This document shows positions 13,286 to 25,784 of a stretch of DNA of 64,000 bases, one piece after another. The position numbers and the translations under genes are program-made. The notes beneath the pieces were generated by a model. The model saw only the letters and a program-made list of their open reading frames with translations, was not told the DNA's origin and made no database searches. The first letter of the stretch is position 1; each line of letters begins with the position of its first letter. This DNA comes from Solen grandis (lineage: Eukaryota > Mollusca > Bivalvia > Adapedonta > Solenidae): NCBI GenBank assembly GCA_021229015.1, contig CM037789.1:42956377-43020376 (forward strand), given 5' to 3'.

Positions 13286-13784
13286 ATTCCAGTCTCGTCA
13301 TTTAAGTAATCTGCTTGGTATACCTGTTGTGTTATATTAGTAATGAAAGATATGCAAGGCATATCATGGATTCAGACCTAAGTGACGCGTGTGTCAGGTG
13401 TGCTGCAAAAACACAATTTTGTTCAGCAGAATTTTACCAGATATTGATCACTCTGACATTTTCGACCTGTTCAGGGTTTGATTAAACCTAATCTGCAGAT
13501 GCATATCTCGGATGTGTGGATGTATGTCTTGGTTATGTCACCCTTGCAAGGTGTAACAATATGAAGGTCGGTGTGCATACCACAGCCAGGTCAGGTGTTT
13601 ATGTGTCACCTGATACCAGCATGTGTGGACCACCCAGGGACAGGTACCCCTAGATATGTGTGGTGGGGTGGCAACACCAGATCTGGGTGCATATGGGGTA
13701 TTGTCTGAATTTCAGCTTCTGTTCTTTGGCTCTCATTAATGATCAACATCTGGTTTTGTTCATTGTTTATCTTCAGTAGAATGA

Positions 13785-14026
13785 GGGGCCTCCATGGCCA
13801 AGAGAGTAAAGTCGCTGACTTTAACACTCACTCAGCCCCTCACCGCGTTGATTTGAATCCTGGCAGGGTCATTTTGTTTTTCATGTGAGGAATTCTTCCA
13901 GCTGGCTTGTGGTAGGTCAGTGGTTCTACCCGGATGCCTCCGTGCATTTGGGGTCTTCCTCCACCTGTAATTTGTGGGACGTTGCTATATGACTGAAATA
14001 CTGTTGAAGCGACAGTAAACTCAAAT
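13785..14026 (+). mobile_element. tRNA-derived SINE with 10-bp target duplication
   Basis: The 242-bp element starts GGGGCCTCCATGGCC, with a box-A-like TGGCCAAGAGAGTAAAG and a box-B-like GATTTGAATCC about 50 bp later. It has a conserved middle (CTGGTGGTTCTACCC-like) and a tail, GTTGCTATATGACTGAAATA. AGTAGAATGA flanks it on both sides (13775-13784 and 14027-14036). It is intronic. The family resembles V-domain/Meta-type bivalve SINEs, but I cannot name it with certainty. Confidence 0.85.
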
Positions 14027-14180
14027 AGTAGAATGAATTAGAAATGCATTTTAAGTGTATATGGCAGTTATTTTAATAATGATGATAACTGTTTGTAGAT
14101 GTAAACAGGGGTGTCATCATATTGTTGTCTGTGGGCTCTAAGGTATAGGTGAGTTCTGGAACATTGAATGTTTAGCTTAA

Positions 14181-14413
14181 CCCTTTCCCTCATAGAGGAT
14201 ACCATGAAAAGACCTATGCAAACAGCATAAAACCTGATCAGCCTGCGAGTACTCGCAGGCTGATCAGGTTTTATGCTGTTCGCTGCTCCTCAGTGGTCTG
14301 GTAATGAGGATTTTACAATTAAATTTGGTAAGGTTTTAGTTTGGCTTTCTGCAGATCAGGTTTTATGTGGTACCTATTGAGTGCGTCAAAATGAGTCTGT
14401 ATGAGGGAAAGGG
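14181..14413. mobile_element. MITE with a 60-bp perfect central palindrome
   Basis: The termini CCCTTTCCCTCATA and TATGAGGGAAAGGG are perfect inverted repeats, flanked by TAA on both sides. Positions 14221-14280 form a perfect 60-bp palindrome with arms AACAGCATAAAACCTGATCA plus GCCTGCGAGT and no spacer. Length is 233 bp. A second copy is at 31389. No coding capacity. Confidence 0.92.
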
Positions 14414-16274
14414 TAAAGTCTGTTGATTTGTAAATGCTTTATGTACCAGACAAGCTGTTCAAAGTTATGGCCCTTTATTTATGAAAAAATGGCAATATTT
14501 GACATTGTTACACCCAAACATTATCCCATGGCCAATTGATTGGCCATCAGATCTCAGAAAAGTTCTATTCTGAGACATTTTTATGTAATTTAACATTTGC
14601 CATTCAGCTTTGTTAACACACTAGCATCCATGTTAATTTTAACAATCTTGGTAAAATTTGGATGCAGTGTGAATGACAATACTAGTTTGGCCTGATTCAA
14701 TTATTGCTTTATTATAGGATCAGTAGATCTTGAGTAACAGTTTTTCAGTCTGATGATTAGTTCAAAAACTGGTTTGTTAACTCTCATGTACATTTCTTAA
14801 GCAGTCTTAATCAAACTTGTAGACAGTATTTATGGTCATCAGATCTAGGCCATGTTTGATTATGCTGTAAAATATCCTCTTTTTATCAATTCTGGGAGAT
14901 GTTTTATCTTTGTAAAAAATATGAGAGTTGTTTTGTTCACCTATATAAAATTGAGCTGTGAATATTTGGTCCTATACTTGATTATGGAATGTGTCAGATC
15001 AGTAGATTTTGAGGATGATGCTTTATTTTTCAGTATTTTTTTTGCGAAATTATACTTCAGTGATATCAGGCCATCTTGGCCCTCTGTATGTGTGTGTGTT
15101 TTTATCTCTTCCGATTTTATATTTTAAGTGTATTGTTAACAAAAATGTCTGTGTGGCTGAGAATGATGTAAAAATGCATGTCTGTGATGGAACAGTTTTC
15201 TTGTGCTGCAGATATAGTCATTAATCCAGGTGGCCTATCAGAATTGTTACAAGAGAAAATCAAGCTTTCATTGGGAGCTAGTTGGAAGATGCTGTAAATC
15301 CACAAAATATACTGGCAAAACGTAGAAATATCAATGTTACAGGATTTGTCTTATTTGAAGAGACATGGACTGCTTTACCATAAAGAATACCTACAGGGAG
15401 GCTCCACATGACTGTTTGATAATTTCAGGTTGTTGCATGTTTCTTGTACCTACAGTGATAAGTTAATATAAACAACACTCAACATACTCTAATGTAATAT
15501 AATTTGTATGTGTTTTTTTTGTTTGTTTTTTTTGTTGTTTTTTTTGTAAAAATTACTTTAAAAAAATTTTTTAAAAATATAAATTTTTTTAATTTTCCAA
15601 AATTGAAGGTAAACAGGTTTCTATTTTTGTCTGCCAAATAAATAGAATCCCATCATCAGTATACTAAAGCTTTAACCTTATGTTTTTCATCCTCGATTAA
15701 TATGATTTAGATAAAATAAAAACAGGATAACCTCACCACTGGTGTATCAGAAACAGCGAGAAGCTTGATACAGCCACCTCTGTACACCCGCTCTTCTGTA
15801 GCAGCCAGCCCTGCAGTGTATCAGTAGCTGGCATCCTCTCAAACCACCATCCAAGGCTTAATCTGCTTTGAGATACGCCAAATATATTCATCCCCAATGT
15901 AATTAGTTTAGATTTTTCATACTAGCCTACAAGGTGCAGATGCTGTAGGCAGGGATTTGTGGAGAGAAATAACAAAAAACATATTCCTGGCTTCTGGGGA
16001 GCATATGTGAAAGATGCACTTAATTTAACCCATTTACAATTTGAACCCATTTGTTGAAAACGCATCTTCTTTCCTTATCAGACCATTTAATCCCCAAAAT
16101 GCTGTGACTTACTTTGCAACCAGTGCATCTGAGCAGTCTGATCATGGTCTGCACTGTTTGTTCTTTAGTCAAATTTTCAGCAAGCACCCCCATAAACAAC
16201 TGAATGAGGCAGCAAGCTATCACTATCTAATCATGATATACACCGTGGGTTTCTAAACACTCTGGTTTTAATCA

Positions 16275-16605
16275 TTTTCACATCACTTGAGCACAAAGTG
16301 TATTTGGAGACCAACATGTGTCCGTTGATTGTTGGTCTCCTGTTGTTGACAATTTCTTCAAGCAACATATCTTCCTAATCTATTAGTTTTGAATTGAAAA
16401 ACAGAACCTGGATGTTCAAAGAATTTGATTCCATACAAAAATATGGTGGCCAAGTCTTTAAAAAGAAAAATCTAACAGCTTCATAAAGTTTTTTTGTCTG
16501 GTAATTATACTGGCAAGATTTGAAGTCAATTGGCATAGATGTTTCTTGGGTAATACTGATTTGGCTCCAATAAAAACATGATTGTCCTCAGGTGAGCAAT
16601 TCAAA
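16275..16605 (+). repeat. Possible badly decayed modular repeat
   Basis: ACATCACTTGAGCACAAAGTG resembles the head and TCCTCAGGTGAGCAATTCAA resembles the tail of the modular repeat family, about 300 bp apart. The interior is unrecognisable. Confidence 0.4.
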
Positions 16606-16790
16606 ACCTTGATGTCTCTATTATTTAATGGCCACACCATTTAATGACCTGGGCATAATTTCAGTGTTACCCATGGTTATAACACATTGCCGTATGTTTA
16701 TATTGAAAGTGTCAGAGTATCACCAATACATCGCTCTGATATATAAGCCATCAACTTTATATTCATGTTTTTTTTCTTTTGATACCTTAT

Positions 16791-17388
16791 ATATATACTA
16801 CTCAAAGTTTGCTAAGCACCATCCGCTATTTTCCCGTAGCGTTTCATGCTTAGACAAGCGACTTTAAAGGCATGCTACATTAAATTTTACAATAAAACAA
16901 ATCTTGCTTTTATGCAGAAGTATTGATTATGTACCAAACTTACTACCAGTTACAAAAAATAAGCCTTTCGGATCCTCAATACTGGGAATTAATCATAATT
17001 AGAAAGTGCAAAATTTTGAGAAAACACCTTAAAATTTAAAGTCAGCTAAATTCAGAACTTTAATCTTCAAATATTCCTGAATATTTGTGACGATGTTGGC
17101 CTGTTCATGGTCATTTTTTTCTGTATTGATCACAAGATTTAACTTCAATTTATAAAATGCCATTTCTTGCAAAAAACACTCTTTTGTAAATTTGCCAACT
17201 AATGACAGGAATTGGCTAAATCGTTGTTACTCATTTTTGAGTCTTTTTTCTGACAAAACTATGCGTAAAAATGATGGTCAGCTAACGCTTTCCTTTCAGG
17301 TACATAGCATTACATTAAGCATGTGTTTTCATGTGACTCTATGGGAATATAGCCGGTGGTGCTTAGCAAACTTTGAGTAGTATATATA
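16791..17388. mobile_element. TIR element with about 46-bp inverted termini
   Basis: The left end reads TA|CTACTCAAAGTTTGCTAAGC and the right end GCTTAGCAAACTTTGAGTAG|TA. The inverted match continues, with a few mismatches, to about 46 bp (CTATTTTCCC versus GGGAATATAG). The size is about 600 bp and the target is TA-rich, suggesting a Tc1/mariner-type non-autonomous element. The open frames inside are short and unremarkable. Confidence 0.8.
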
Positions 17389-17392
17389 CAGT

Positions 17393-18749
17393 ATATCCTT
17401 TATGCAGAAACAGGCCAATCTTTACAGTGAATGCCTGTAGCATATTGAAAGGGGTAAAAAAAATCACTTGCCTCAGAAACATGTTCAGTGCTGAAAAGCA
17501 TTGACAACCTGAAAAAAACAAAAACATATTTGGGTTAATTTTAACTTTGTCAAACATATTTTTTACTAAAGATAGGTCAAATCTCGCGTCCGGTTTTAAA
17601 CTTGCAAAAAAGGCACCCATCTCATAATGTTGCAGGGAATCGCTGTAAAGATTGGCCCGTTTCTGAGGCAACAATTTTTTAGCTCTCCTGAGCACAACAT
17701 GCTCAAGGTGAGCTTTTGTGATCGTCCAGCATCTGTCGTCCATCGTGCCTCATCAACAATTTGGCTTGTTAACACTCTTGAAGTCATATTATTAGCCGAA
17801 TCTTCATGAAACTTGGTCATGTGAGGTAAAGGGGAAATTAAAAAACCTTGTTAACTTTCTAGAGGCCACATTCTTGGCCAATATTCATGAAACATAGGTC
17901 AGAATGTTTTTTTCCATAAAATCATGGACAAGTTCGAATTTGGGTCATGTGGGGTAAAAAAGTAGGTCATGAGGTCAAATCTTAGAAAAACCATGTTAAT
18001 TGCTTTGATGCCACATTTTTGGCCCAATCTTCATGAAACTTGGTCAGAATGTTTGTTTCCATAAAATCTTGAACAAGTTTGAAGTTAGGTCATGTGGGGT
18101 CAAAAAGTAGGCCATGAGATCAAATCTTAGAAAAACCTTGTTAACACTCTAGAGGCCTCATTTTTTGCAATATCTTCATGAAACTTGATCAGAATTTTGG
18201 TTTTCATAAAATCTTTAGACAAGTTTGAATGGGGGATTGTGGGGTCAAAAAGTAGGTCTTGAGATCAAATCTTAGAAAACCTTGTTAACACTCTAGAGGC
18301 CACATTTCTTGCCCAGTCTTCCTTAAACTTGGTCAGAATGTTTTTCTCCATAAAATCTAGGACAAGTTTGACTTAGGGTCATGTGGGGTCATAAAGTAAG
18401 GTCACAAGGTCAAATCTTAGAAAAACCTTGTTAGCAATCTAAAGGCCAAATTTTTGGCAATATCTTCATGAAACTTGATCAGAATGTTTGTTTTCATAAA
18501 ATCTTGTACAAGTTTGAAGTTGGGTCATGTGGGGTCAAAAAGTAGGTCAATATGAAAATGCAACATATGTTGCTCATTTATAATTAGGTGAGTGATTCAG
18601 GGCCATCGTGGCCCTCTTGTTTACCCATTTCAGTACGCTACAGGCATTCACTGTAAAGATTGGCCCATTTCTGTAGCAACAATTTTTTTTACCGTTTCAA
18701 TACGCTACAGGTATTGGCTGTAAAGATTGACCCAATATGCAAAGGATAT
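17393..18749. mobile_element. Second TIR element abutting the previous one, split by a nested insertion
   Basis: The left arm ATATCCTTTATGCAGAAACA, GGCCAATCTTTACAGTGAAT, GCCTGTAGC is inverted at the right end (GCTACAGGTATTGGCTGTAA, AGATTGACCC, GCAAAGGATAT). The unit GCTACAGGCATTCACTGTAA AGATTGGCCC is repeated at about 17635, 18640 and 18700, so the right arm is reiterated. Modular repeat copy 3 is inserted between two such units. Confidence 0.7.
17681..18619 (+). mobile_element. Modular hairpin-ended repeat (type B monomers)
   Basis: It starts AGCTCTCCTGAGCACAACAT, with fold-back TGCTCAAGGTGAGCT, and ends GGTGAGTGATTCAGGGCCAT, CGTGGCCCTCTTG. The interior has repeated monomers with CTTCATGAAACTTGGTCAGA and GGGTCATGTGGGGTCAAAAA about 140 bp apart. 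It is flanked by CAACAATTTTTT on the left and TTTACC on the right. A neighbouring uninterrupted unit (18680-18692) shows the empty T-run. Confidence 0.88.
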
Positions 18750-19189
18750 CATAGCTTTCTTTATAAATTAAAGTTTTTGATAGGAATGGCATAAAACTAT
18801 TGCAAAATATTGCCATGATGGATTGAACAAAAAACTGGAATAAGTGTAGAGATGGATAAGGCACCTGATGAGGAGTGTGTCTACTGTATATCTCACCTGG
18901 CTAGTTTTCAGGAGTACTTGTCTGTGATTTAAGTCTGACACCTGGTGGCAAACCTTGGCTAGCCAAGGGTAAAGTGTTGTTAAGATGGTGTGGTGGAGTC
19001 TTCATGGTTCCTGGCTGTGAGACAGATACGTCTGTCTAGTGCTGGCTTACCAACACACACAGGCGACTCCTCTAGATCTTGTCGAGGCTAAAAGCTGGTC
19101 TTATTCTGTAACAGAACCTTATCTCACCAACAAAGTATATGGGGGCATGTCCATCTCTTGGTTAGTTGGTTGGTCTGTCTGCAGATGAG

Positions 19190-19450
19190 ATTTGCCAGCG
19201 CTATTTCTCAGCTACCTTTGATTGGATTTTAATTAAACTTTACAAAACTGATAAATACCAAGCCTAGTTGTGCATATCATTGATCTGTCATGATTGGTTG
19301 ATTCTAAATTAGTTATGACCCTTTGTTATATTTATTGATTATATTTTGTCCGCGCTATTTCTTAACTATTTTTGTTGGATTTTGATTTAAATTCTAAGTA
19401 TTTAATTATAAATACAAAGCCTAGATGTACATATGAATTCCAGTTAATTT
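19190..19450 (+). repeat. Two-monomer repeat, about 154 bp period
   Basis: CTATTTCTCAGCTACCTTTG at 19201 recurs as CTATTTCTTAACTATTTTTG 154 bp later. It is the same family as 21300-21800, sharing AAATACCAAGCCTAGTTGTG. Intronic. Confidence 0.7.
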
Positions 19451-20439
19451 TTTCTAAACTTTGTATGAAAAAAAAAAGCATTGTGTACAAAAATTCACAT
19501 GCTGATATTTAATTGTTCTTGTGATTTTTTTATTCAAAAGAAGTTTTGAGTTTGTATAATGCAATGACATGGTTCCCCTTTCTTAATGTATAATTTAAAA
19601 AAGAAAATAGTAGACATCCTATAGAATCATAGACCATTTCACCAGAGGATCAGCATTTCCTGGTATAATTTGCTGATTGTAATTGACCAGTCAGCGATTG
19701 GGGTAAATTCTCAGATGAATGTTTATTTCCAACTGAACAATCTGTGGAATTATACACCAGAATTTAGGTTTGGTTTTCGGGAAGAGCTCACTGATTTACA
19801 TAGGTTTATGTTTCATTTTGGAGTGAAATGGCCTATACCATCCTGTAATGGGCACCTTCAAGGACCATAAATATATTTGTCATCTTGAAGTACACCATTT
19901 GGTCAACTTATGTGCACGTTTTGATAAGGTTTGACTGTCTAATAAGTTTGGTTTTAGCAAATGCATTCTTCTTGGCCAAATTACTCTCTGTAAATTCAGG
20001 ACACTGGTACCATAAATGCAGAAAACTTAAGTTTTGTTAATTTTTAATCAGTAAGCAAATAGATGATCACTTTGGAACAAGGAAAGGATGAAAACTGAAA
20101 GTTCCATAAATAATTTTGACCAAAGATAATGCCAAAGGGACATCAATATTTTTTGTAGCAATGAATTTCTACAACACAAAATATTGACCAGTAAATATAA
20201 AGGGGCATCAAAATAAGGCAAGTAAGAACTATTTTTGTTCTGTTCTAAATAAACTGTATAAATTACCAGGTACATTTCCTGGTGATCTTTTGAGAAAATT
20301 GGAAAATAAATGTGATGCTGTCCCATGATTAGCCATGGGAAAAAAACCCATGTAACTTGCATTTTCTAAATTTATACAATTATGTAAACTTATTGATAAT
20401 TGTAGCGTAAGTTGACAAAAAGAAGAAAAAATGAAAATA

Positions 20440-20545
20440 AAAAGGTTGGCTCCAGCTGGGATTTGAACCAGTGGCCCTAATATGAAAAAAAGTGGTAGTC
20501 CTGCATTTAACTTACTAGTCTTACATCAAAAAAGGAGTTCTCTTC
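20440..20545 (-). repeat. Possible tRNA-derived SINE head
   Basis: On the - strand, GGCCACTGGTTCAAATCCCA resembles a tRNA box B and T-arm. It is preceded by weak box-A-like sequence. No cloverleaf could be closed. Confidence 0.35.
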
Positions 20546-21299
20546 AAATGGAGGGTTTTCATTAGGCGTGTACTACCTAAAGATAAAGATCAATTTTTTT
20601 TGTGTGCAACAAGGTTTAGTGGAACAGGTTTCTGGTGAATAGTTTTAAAGATCTTATAATCAAAACTTGCAAAAACAGCTCAGTATGATCGATATACTCT
20701 GCTTATTGAAGTAATCAAACCCCACTCTGTTTGTATTTAACCTTGACAGGAATTATGGACATTGTTTTCCTTTTTTCCTTTTTACCAAAAGATTTCCTGT
20801 ATAATGAACAGTATGTGATGTTAAAAGTTATCCAAGCTGGGGATTTAAGAAGGATAAACACAGGAAATCCCCTGTATCAACATGGTGTGTGGCTCACAGG
20901 CCAGTGGATCTAGGAAACACTGGAAAAGAACTTGGTCAAACCAGGCTGGGGTGTACAGCACAGGTCACAGTGGAGTTTGTCAGGTGTCAGGTTGACATCA
21001 CAGGTATGTGGACGGAGGGAGGGTTCTACCTGGAAGAAGGGCATGACACAAGGGCATGAGAGGATGGGGAGAATTCTGTCATGTTGGATATTAAATGTAG
21101 AGATAATCACAGTTTGCATCTTATTTGTTGGTCAATATTGGTGATTTAATTGCCTGTTACCAAGTAAGTTACTTTAAACTGTGTAATTACCTAGTCTCAG
21201 TTTAATATATATGAAAGGGATACTTTTGATGGTTTCATTTCATCCCCATGATTAAATTGTTTTTATTTTTACCCCCAGATAAGAAGTATAGAAATATAT

Positions 21300-21800
21300 A
21301 TATACAAAGTATATGGGGGCTATATTTGAGGCAGTCGGTCCATATGTAGACAAGATTTGTCGGTGCTGTTTATCAGCTACCTTTGGATGGATTTTTATTT
21401 AACTTCACAGAAATAATAAATACCAAGCCTAGTTGTGCATTTTGTTAGCACAACGTGATCAGCTTCATTTTAAATGAGTTATAGCCCTTTGTTATATAAA
21501 TTGAATATATTTTGTCCGCACTGTTTCTCAGCTACCATTGGTCAGATATTTACTTCACTTCAAAACAATTATAAGTACCAAGCCTACTTGAGCATTATGT
21601 GGGCATGTCATGTCATGCTTCCTTCAATTTTCACCGAGTTATGCCCTTGTCATATTTCTTTGAACTGTTTTTTCTTTAATTCCGTGATACCATGGGTCAG
21701 ATTTTGATTTAATGCACAGCATTTATCAGCACCATTGCTAGTAGGACATATCCTTGCCATGTCAGGATGGAGTTATTGCCCTTTATTATATATACTGAGT
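21300..21800 (+). repeat. Tandem monomer repeat, about 155 bp period
   Basis: TATCAGCTACCTTTGGATGG (21371) recurs as TCTCAGCTACCATTGGTCAG 155 bp later, and a third, weaker monomer follows. AAATACCAAGCCTAGTTGTG links it to 19190-19450. Intronic. Confidence 0.7.
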
Positions 21801-22287
21801 ATATTTTGTCTGCTATACATGTATAAGTAGGGCTGGGAACCCTGGTTGGAACTGTACAACAGTATACCGTGGTTTTTAGGTAAAAACCGCAGTACGTGTC
21901 ACGATATACCACACAAAATATTCCAGGACTTGTGTTGAAGACTATTCATACATTTAAATTTTGCAAAGGAAAACAAGTGTGCTGTCAGTCTTTTTATTTC
22001 CTTTCAAGGTCATTATTAGTAACGAGTGAATATTTTCAAGTACAATTGTATTTCTAAGATTTGAATGGAAATTAATACATTTATATCACATTTACACAGG
22101 TTTTTGATGTTGTTAAGCAATAAAATTATATGTAAATACAAATTTATTGAAAAAATTGTACACGTTCATTTCCGTAATACAGAAACTACCGAAGTACCAG
22201 TATTATTCGTCCTTGTACCGGTTCGTACAACAAGCTGCTTCGGACCTCTTTGTATAAGTGTATCATAGCTCTACCATTCCTGTTTTT

Positions 22288-22960
22288 ATGCCCCCACCAA
22301 AATGGGGGGGGGCATATAGATTTGCCTTTGTCCGTCCATACGTACCAACATAGTCTGTCTGTCCCGAAACTTTGTGACATGCATAACTCCGAAAGTACTT
22401 GTACTACAGACTTGATACTTCATGGATATTTTACTCAGGACATGAACTTGCGCACCTGGGTATTTCATCAAGCCACTGTTGACATTGACAGAGTTATGGG
22501 CCTTTGTTTTTGAAAATATGTAATTTTATGCTTGTGATGCACGTAAATATCTGTACTACATATTTGAAACTTCATGGATATATTAATCAGGACATGAACT
22601 TGTGCACCTGGGTATTTTCATAGAACCACTGTTGAATTTGACAGAGTTATGGGCCTTTGTTTTTGAAAAATATGTATTTTTATGTTTGTAACGTACATAA
22701 CTCTGAAAGTATTTGTACTACAGACTTTAAACTTCATGGATGTATTAATCAGGACATGAACTTGTGCACCTGAGTATTTTTATGCCCCTTCCAAAAATGA
22801 GGCATATAGATTTGCCCCAAAACTGTAAAACAGGTAACTTTGAAAGTATTAGTGCTAAAGACTTTAAACTTCATGGATAATATTACTCAGGACATGACTT
22901 GTGCTCCAGGGTGTTGGCCTTTGTTTGGGAAAATGCGAAAGGATGGGGCATCTGTGTCCT
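22288..22960 (+). repeat. Hairpin-headed tandem repeat (TATGCCCCCACC type)
   Basis: The head TATGCCCCCACCAAAATGGG plus GGGGGGCATA is a short hairpin followed by TTTGTCCGTCCATACG. Monomers with AACTTCATGGATRTATTAAT and CAGGACATGAACTTGTGCAC follow; CATGGA recurs at 22421, 22573, 22735 and 22872 (steps of 152, 162 and 137 bp). A second head-like motif, TATGCCCCTTCC with GAGGCATA, occurs at 22781. Intronic. Confidence 0.75.
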
Positions 22961-25314
22961 CTCAACACATTTCTAGTTTATGTATTTTTTGTTTTCATCC
23001 ATTATTAATTGTGTCAAGACAATTTCTGACATGGTTACATTAACTATGACAATTGGTTATTATAACTAAATGTATATTCTTTTAATTCTATGCAGTCTGG
23101 AACAGTTTAGAATTCTCATGAATAAAATATGTTTATACATGGTAGGGATGTATGTGTCTATCACTGTTAATGACAAGGCCAGGTTCACACTTGTATCATT
23201 CAAGTTCAACCAGCTAATACTAGATCTTGATGATTGTTCAAGCACCAGGCTTCCAAAAATTACTGAGATTTTCAGGTGGGGCCTAAGCTGTCTATTAAAA
23301 TCCTGCGTTATCATTAACTACTGACTAAAACAGTTTTATTGGAGGCTTTCCTCATAATTCTACACCTAACTTTTTTCAATGGGATGTTTATGACCAGGGT
23401 TTCATCTTTATGACAAAATGAACTAGGGGAATGATAAAATCAGTACAAAGATGCCTGTTTTTATCCCCCAAATGTTTCTTTAAGTGGCACATCTATTTCT
23501 TTGGTGGATATTGAAAAGTGCAGTTGATGGAATGAGATACTTGAGGAAGTTGTTCACATGTTGTCATACTTTTGGTTCCATATTCAAGATTCAGACTCAT
23601 GCTTGATTCAGTATATCAGTTTCATTTTGAAATAAAATAACCAAGAGTTTATTACTGTAACTTTGCATTTGGGAAAATACAGAGGTTTTTCCTTGTTAGA
23701 TTATCAAATTTTTGCCTATCAACAAAGTTTTCAGAAATGTGGGCAGATGAAAGGATTGGCAGTCGGGGGTCAACTTTCTTTGTCAGCACTTTTGTTAAAG
23801 ATTTGTATGCAAGGCCAGTTTTCTCACAAACCAAAGATGCTATCACTTTGAAACTTCACACACTTATTGGATGTCATCGCATGACCTTGCAGAACAAAAA
23901 TTGTTTTAAGGCATAAAAGTCTAGTTTCTGGTTACAGGCTGGGAAAAAAATGGGCCGGTTGGTCAACTTTTTTTTTTTTTAAAGCTTAGATCTAATGTGG
24001 AAAAAGTAACATGCTACAGGCCAATTTACTTTCACTGTATTTTGCAATTTCAGACAGCTTTACAGAAAAAAAAAATCTTTCTAGTTTGTACTAAACATCA
24101 GTCCATTCAACATAAATGAGAACTCGGTTACTGGTACATGTACACAGTATATTACTTAGAAAGCACATGCTAGATGCAGATGAAAAATCAATAAAAATGG
24201 CGATCAGTCACCTGTGTTATTTTATCCAATCAGCTCACATTCTTATGCTTCCTAATTATGAATAAATGCGGATTACTCAGATTGTATTGCTTACAATATC
24301 TGTTTACATTTTACACACTCTCTAACGACTTGCATTTATCTGTGGTGAGAAACTTGTTTTTGGATGAATTGCGCAAGTAATGTGTGATGGACTGATAATG
24401 CTATTATGAAATTATCTGGCAGCTTAAAGTATATTTAAAGTGTGCCAAGGATCCCCCAAATTAACTGTTAATACAACCCATTTTAAAAGACTTTTTTATA
24501 ATGTTTCAGGCGTATTTTGTCTCTTCATTATTTATGAAAGTTGAAATTCGAAACTAATCCATAATCTCAAAATGGCTGTCTCCAAAGTTATCATTCGTAA
24601 CCTGTTTAACCGAAGACAAGGTGATATAAAATCTTACATTGAGATTGATATTGTTTTTTTTTTGTTGTTGTTTTTTGACTCAGCCTTGAAAAAAATATAG
24701 GTCGAGGGGTAAAATAATGGGTTGCTTGGGTAACGAAAAACAAACATTTTTTTTTTATTACGCCTTATTTAGTTAGATGTAGCCATTTCTTTCCCTCTTT
24801 AAATCAAATTTCCTTTTCAACTATCAAATCAACCTGATATTAGACAAGTTGGTACTCCAGACTGAAGTTTTCTTTATATCTGTTTTCTTTATATCATTGT
24901 TTATAATAGGACCATTAACATTGGTCTGAACTGATATTTGATAGATAATTTTTTGATATGGTTTGTTACCAGTTAATTAAAACTTATGACCTTTTTAATA
25001 AATGGAAGTGCACATTTAACATAACTTCTATATGGAAACCTGGTTTTTGTGGAATTTCCTCATTTTTTGTCTTTGTTTAAAGTATTAGAAGCCATTGTGA
25101 AAAATCACATCATATAGCTATTCAATAGTTACTCTCTTAGTAACATCATGGGATCAATGACATGGTTTACACAAAAGAACATGTGGGTTTATTTATGTCA
25201 TTTGTGACAATTTGACCTAGTCATGACCCTGTACAAATGTATACCTTACATTAAAGAGTAGGAACCAGTGTAAGGTATGCCAGTGTTTGACCTCAGTGTT
25301 TGTTGTATTTTCAG
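22961..25314. other. End of the 19 kb intron, no exon recognised
   Basis: AT-rich DNA with homopolymer T runs. No coding frame with splice sites compatible with the receptor was found. Confidence 0.4.
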
Positions 25315-25597
25315 GATCCCCTGACCTCAGTTCAAATCCCCAAGTCTGCCATTCATCCTCCCAAACCCAACGTCACTACCACCACCACAGCCAGTAGCAT
25401 CATCAGCAACAATAGCAGCGATGACAACATCACTACCACCACCACTACTGCTGCTCCTGTAGCTAAGAATGTGGAGTTCCAGTTAATCTGGTACAAGAGC
25501 CCCACCCTGTTTCCTGTGGCATCTGGTCACCATGATGACCCTGTCCTGAGAGGCAGGCTGTGGAATGTGGTCTCTGGAGTCATCTCTGCAACTCTGT
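25315..25597 (+). CDS. ADGRA3-like: ADGRA exon with Thr/Ser-rich insert (visible exon 4)
   Basis: The acceptor is GTATTTTCAG and the donor is GTATGT at 25598. The exon is 283 nt, from phase 0 to phase 1. It opens DPLTSVQIPKSAIHPPKPN, passes through a low-complexity block of two Thr runs separated by SSIISNNSSDDN, and returns to folded sequence (VEFQLIWYKSPTLFPVASG) that matches a GAIN subdomain B strand of the group. The Thr runs are coded by ACC/ACT repeats. NVT, NSS and NIT sequons plus dense Thr/Ser suggest a glycosylated loop. A GT two bases earlier would break the frame with the next exon, so 25597 is preferred. Confidence 0.85.
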
Positions 25598-25784
25598 GTA
25601 TGTATCAACATGAAACTTGTTACTACCATATTGTTATTCATTTGAAGACTGGGTGGAAGATTAGGTGGTAGTCAACTTTCATTTCTCAAATCATACCATT
25701 GTCGTGCATTGAGATATAGATATATATATATATTTCTTTCTTTTTTTTTTTTTTTTTAATAATTTGGTAAAATTGTTCATCATG

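Noticed and set aside
21830..22270. Possible TIR element (GGGCTGGGAACC ... CCGGTTCGTACAAC)
   Set aside because: The ends suggest inverted CCGGTACC-like sequence, but I could not match two arms convincingly.
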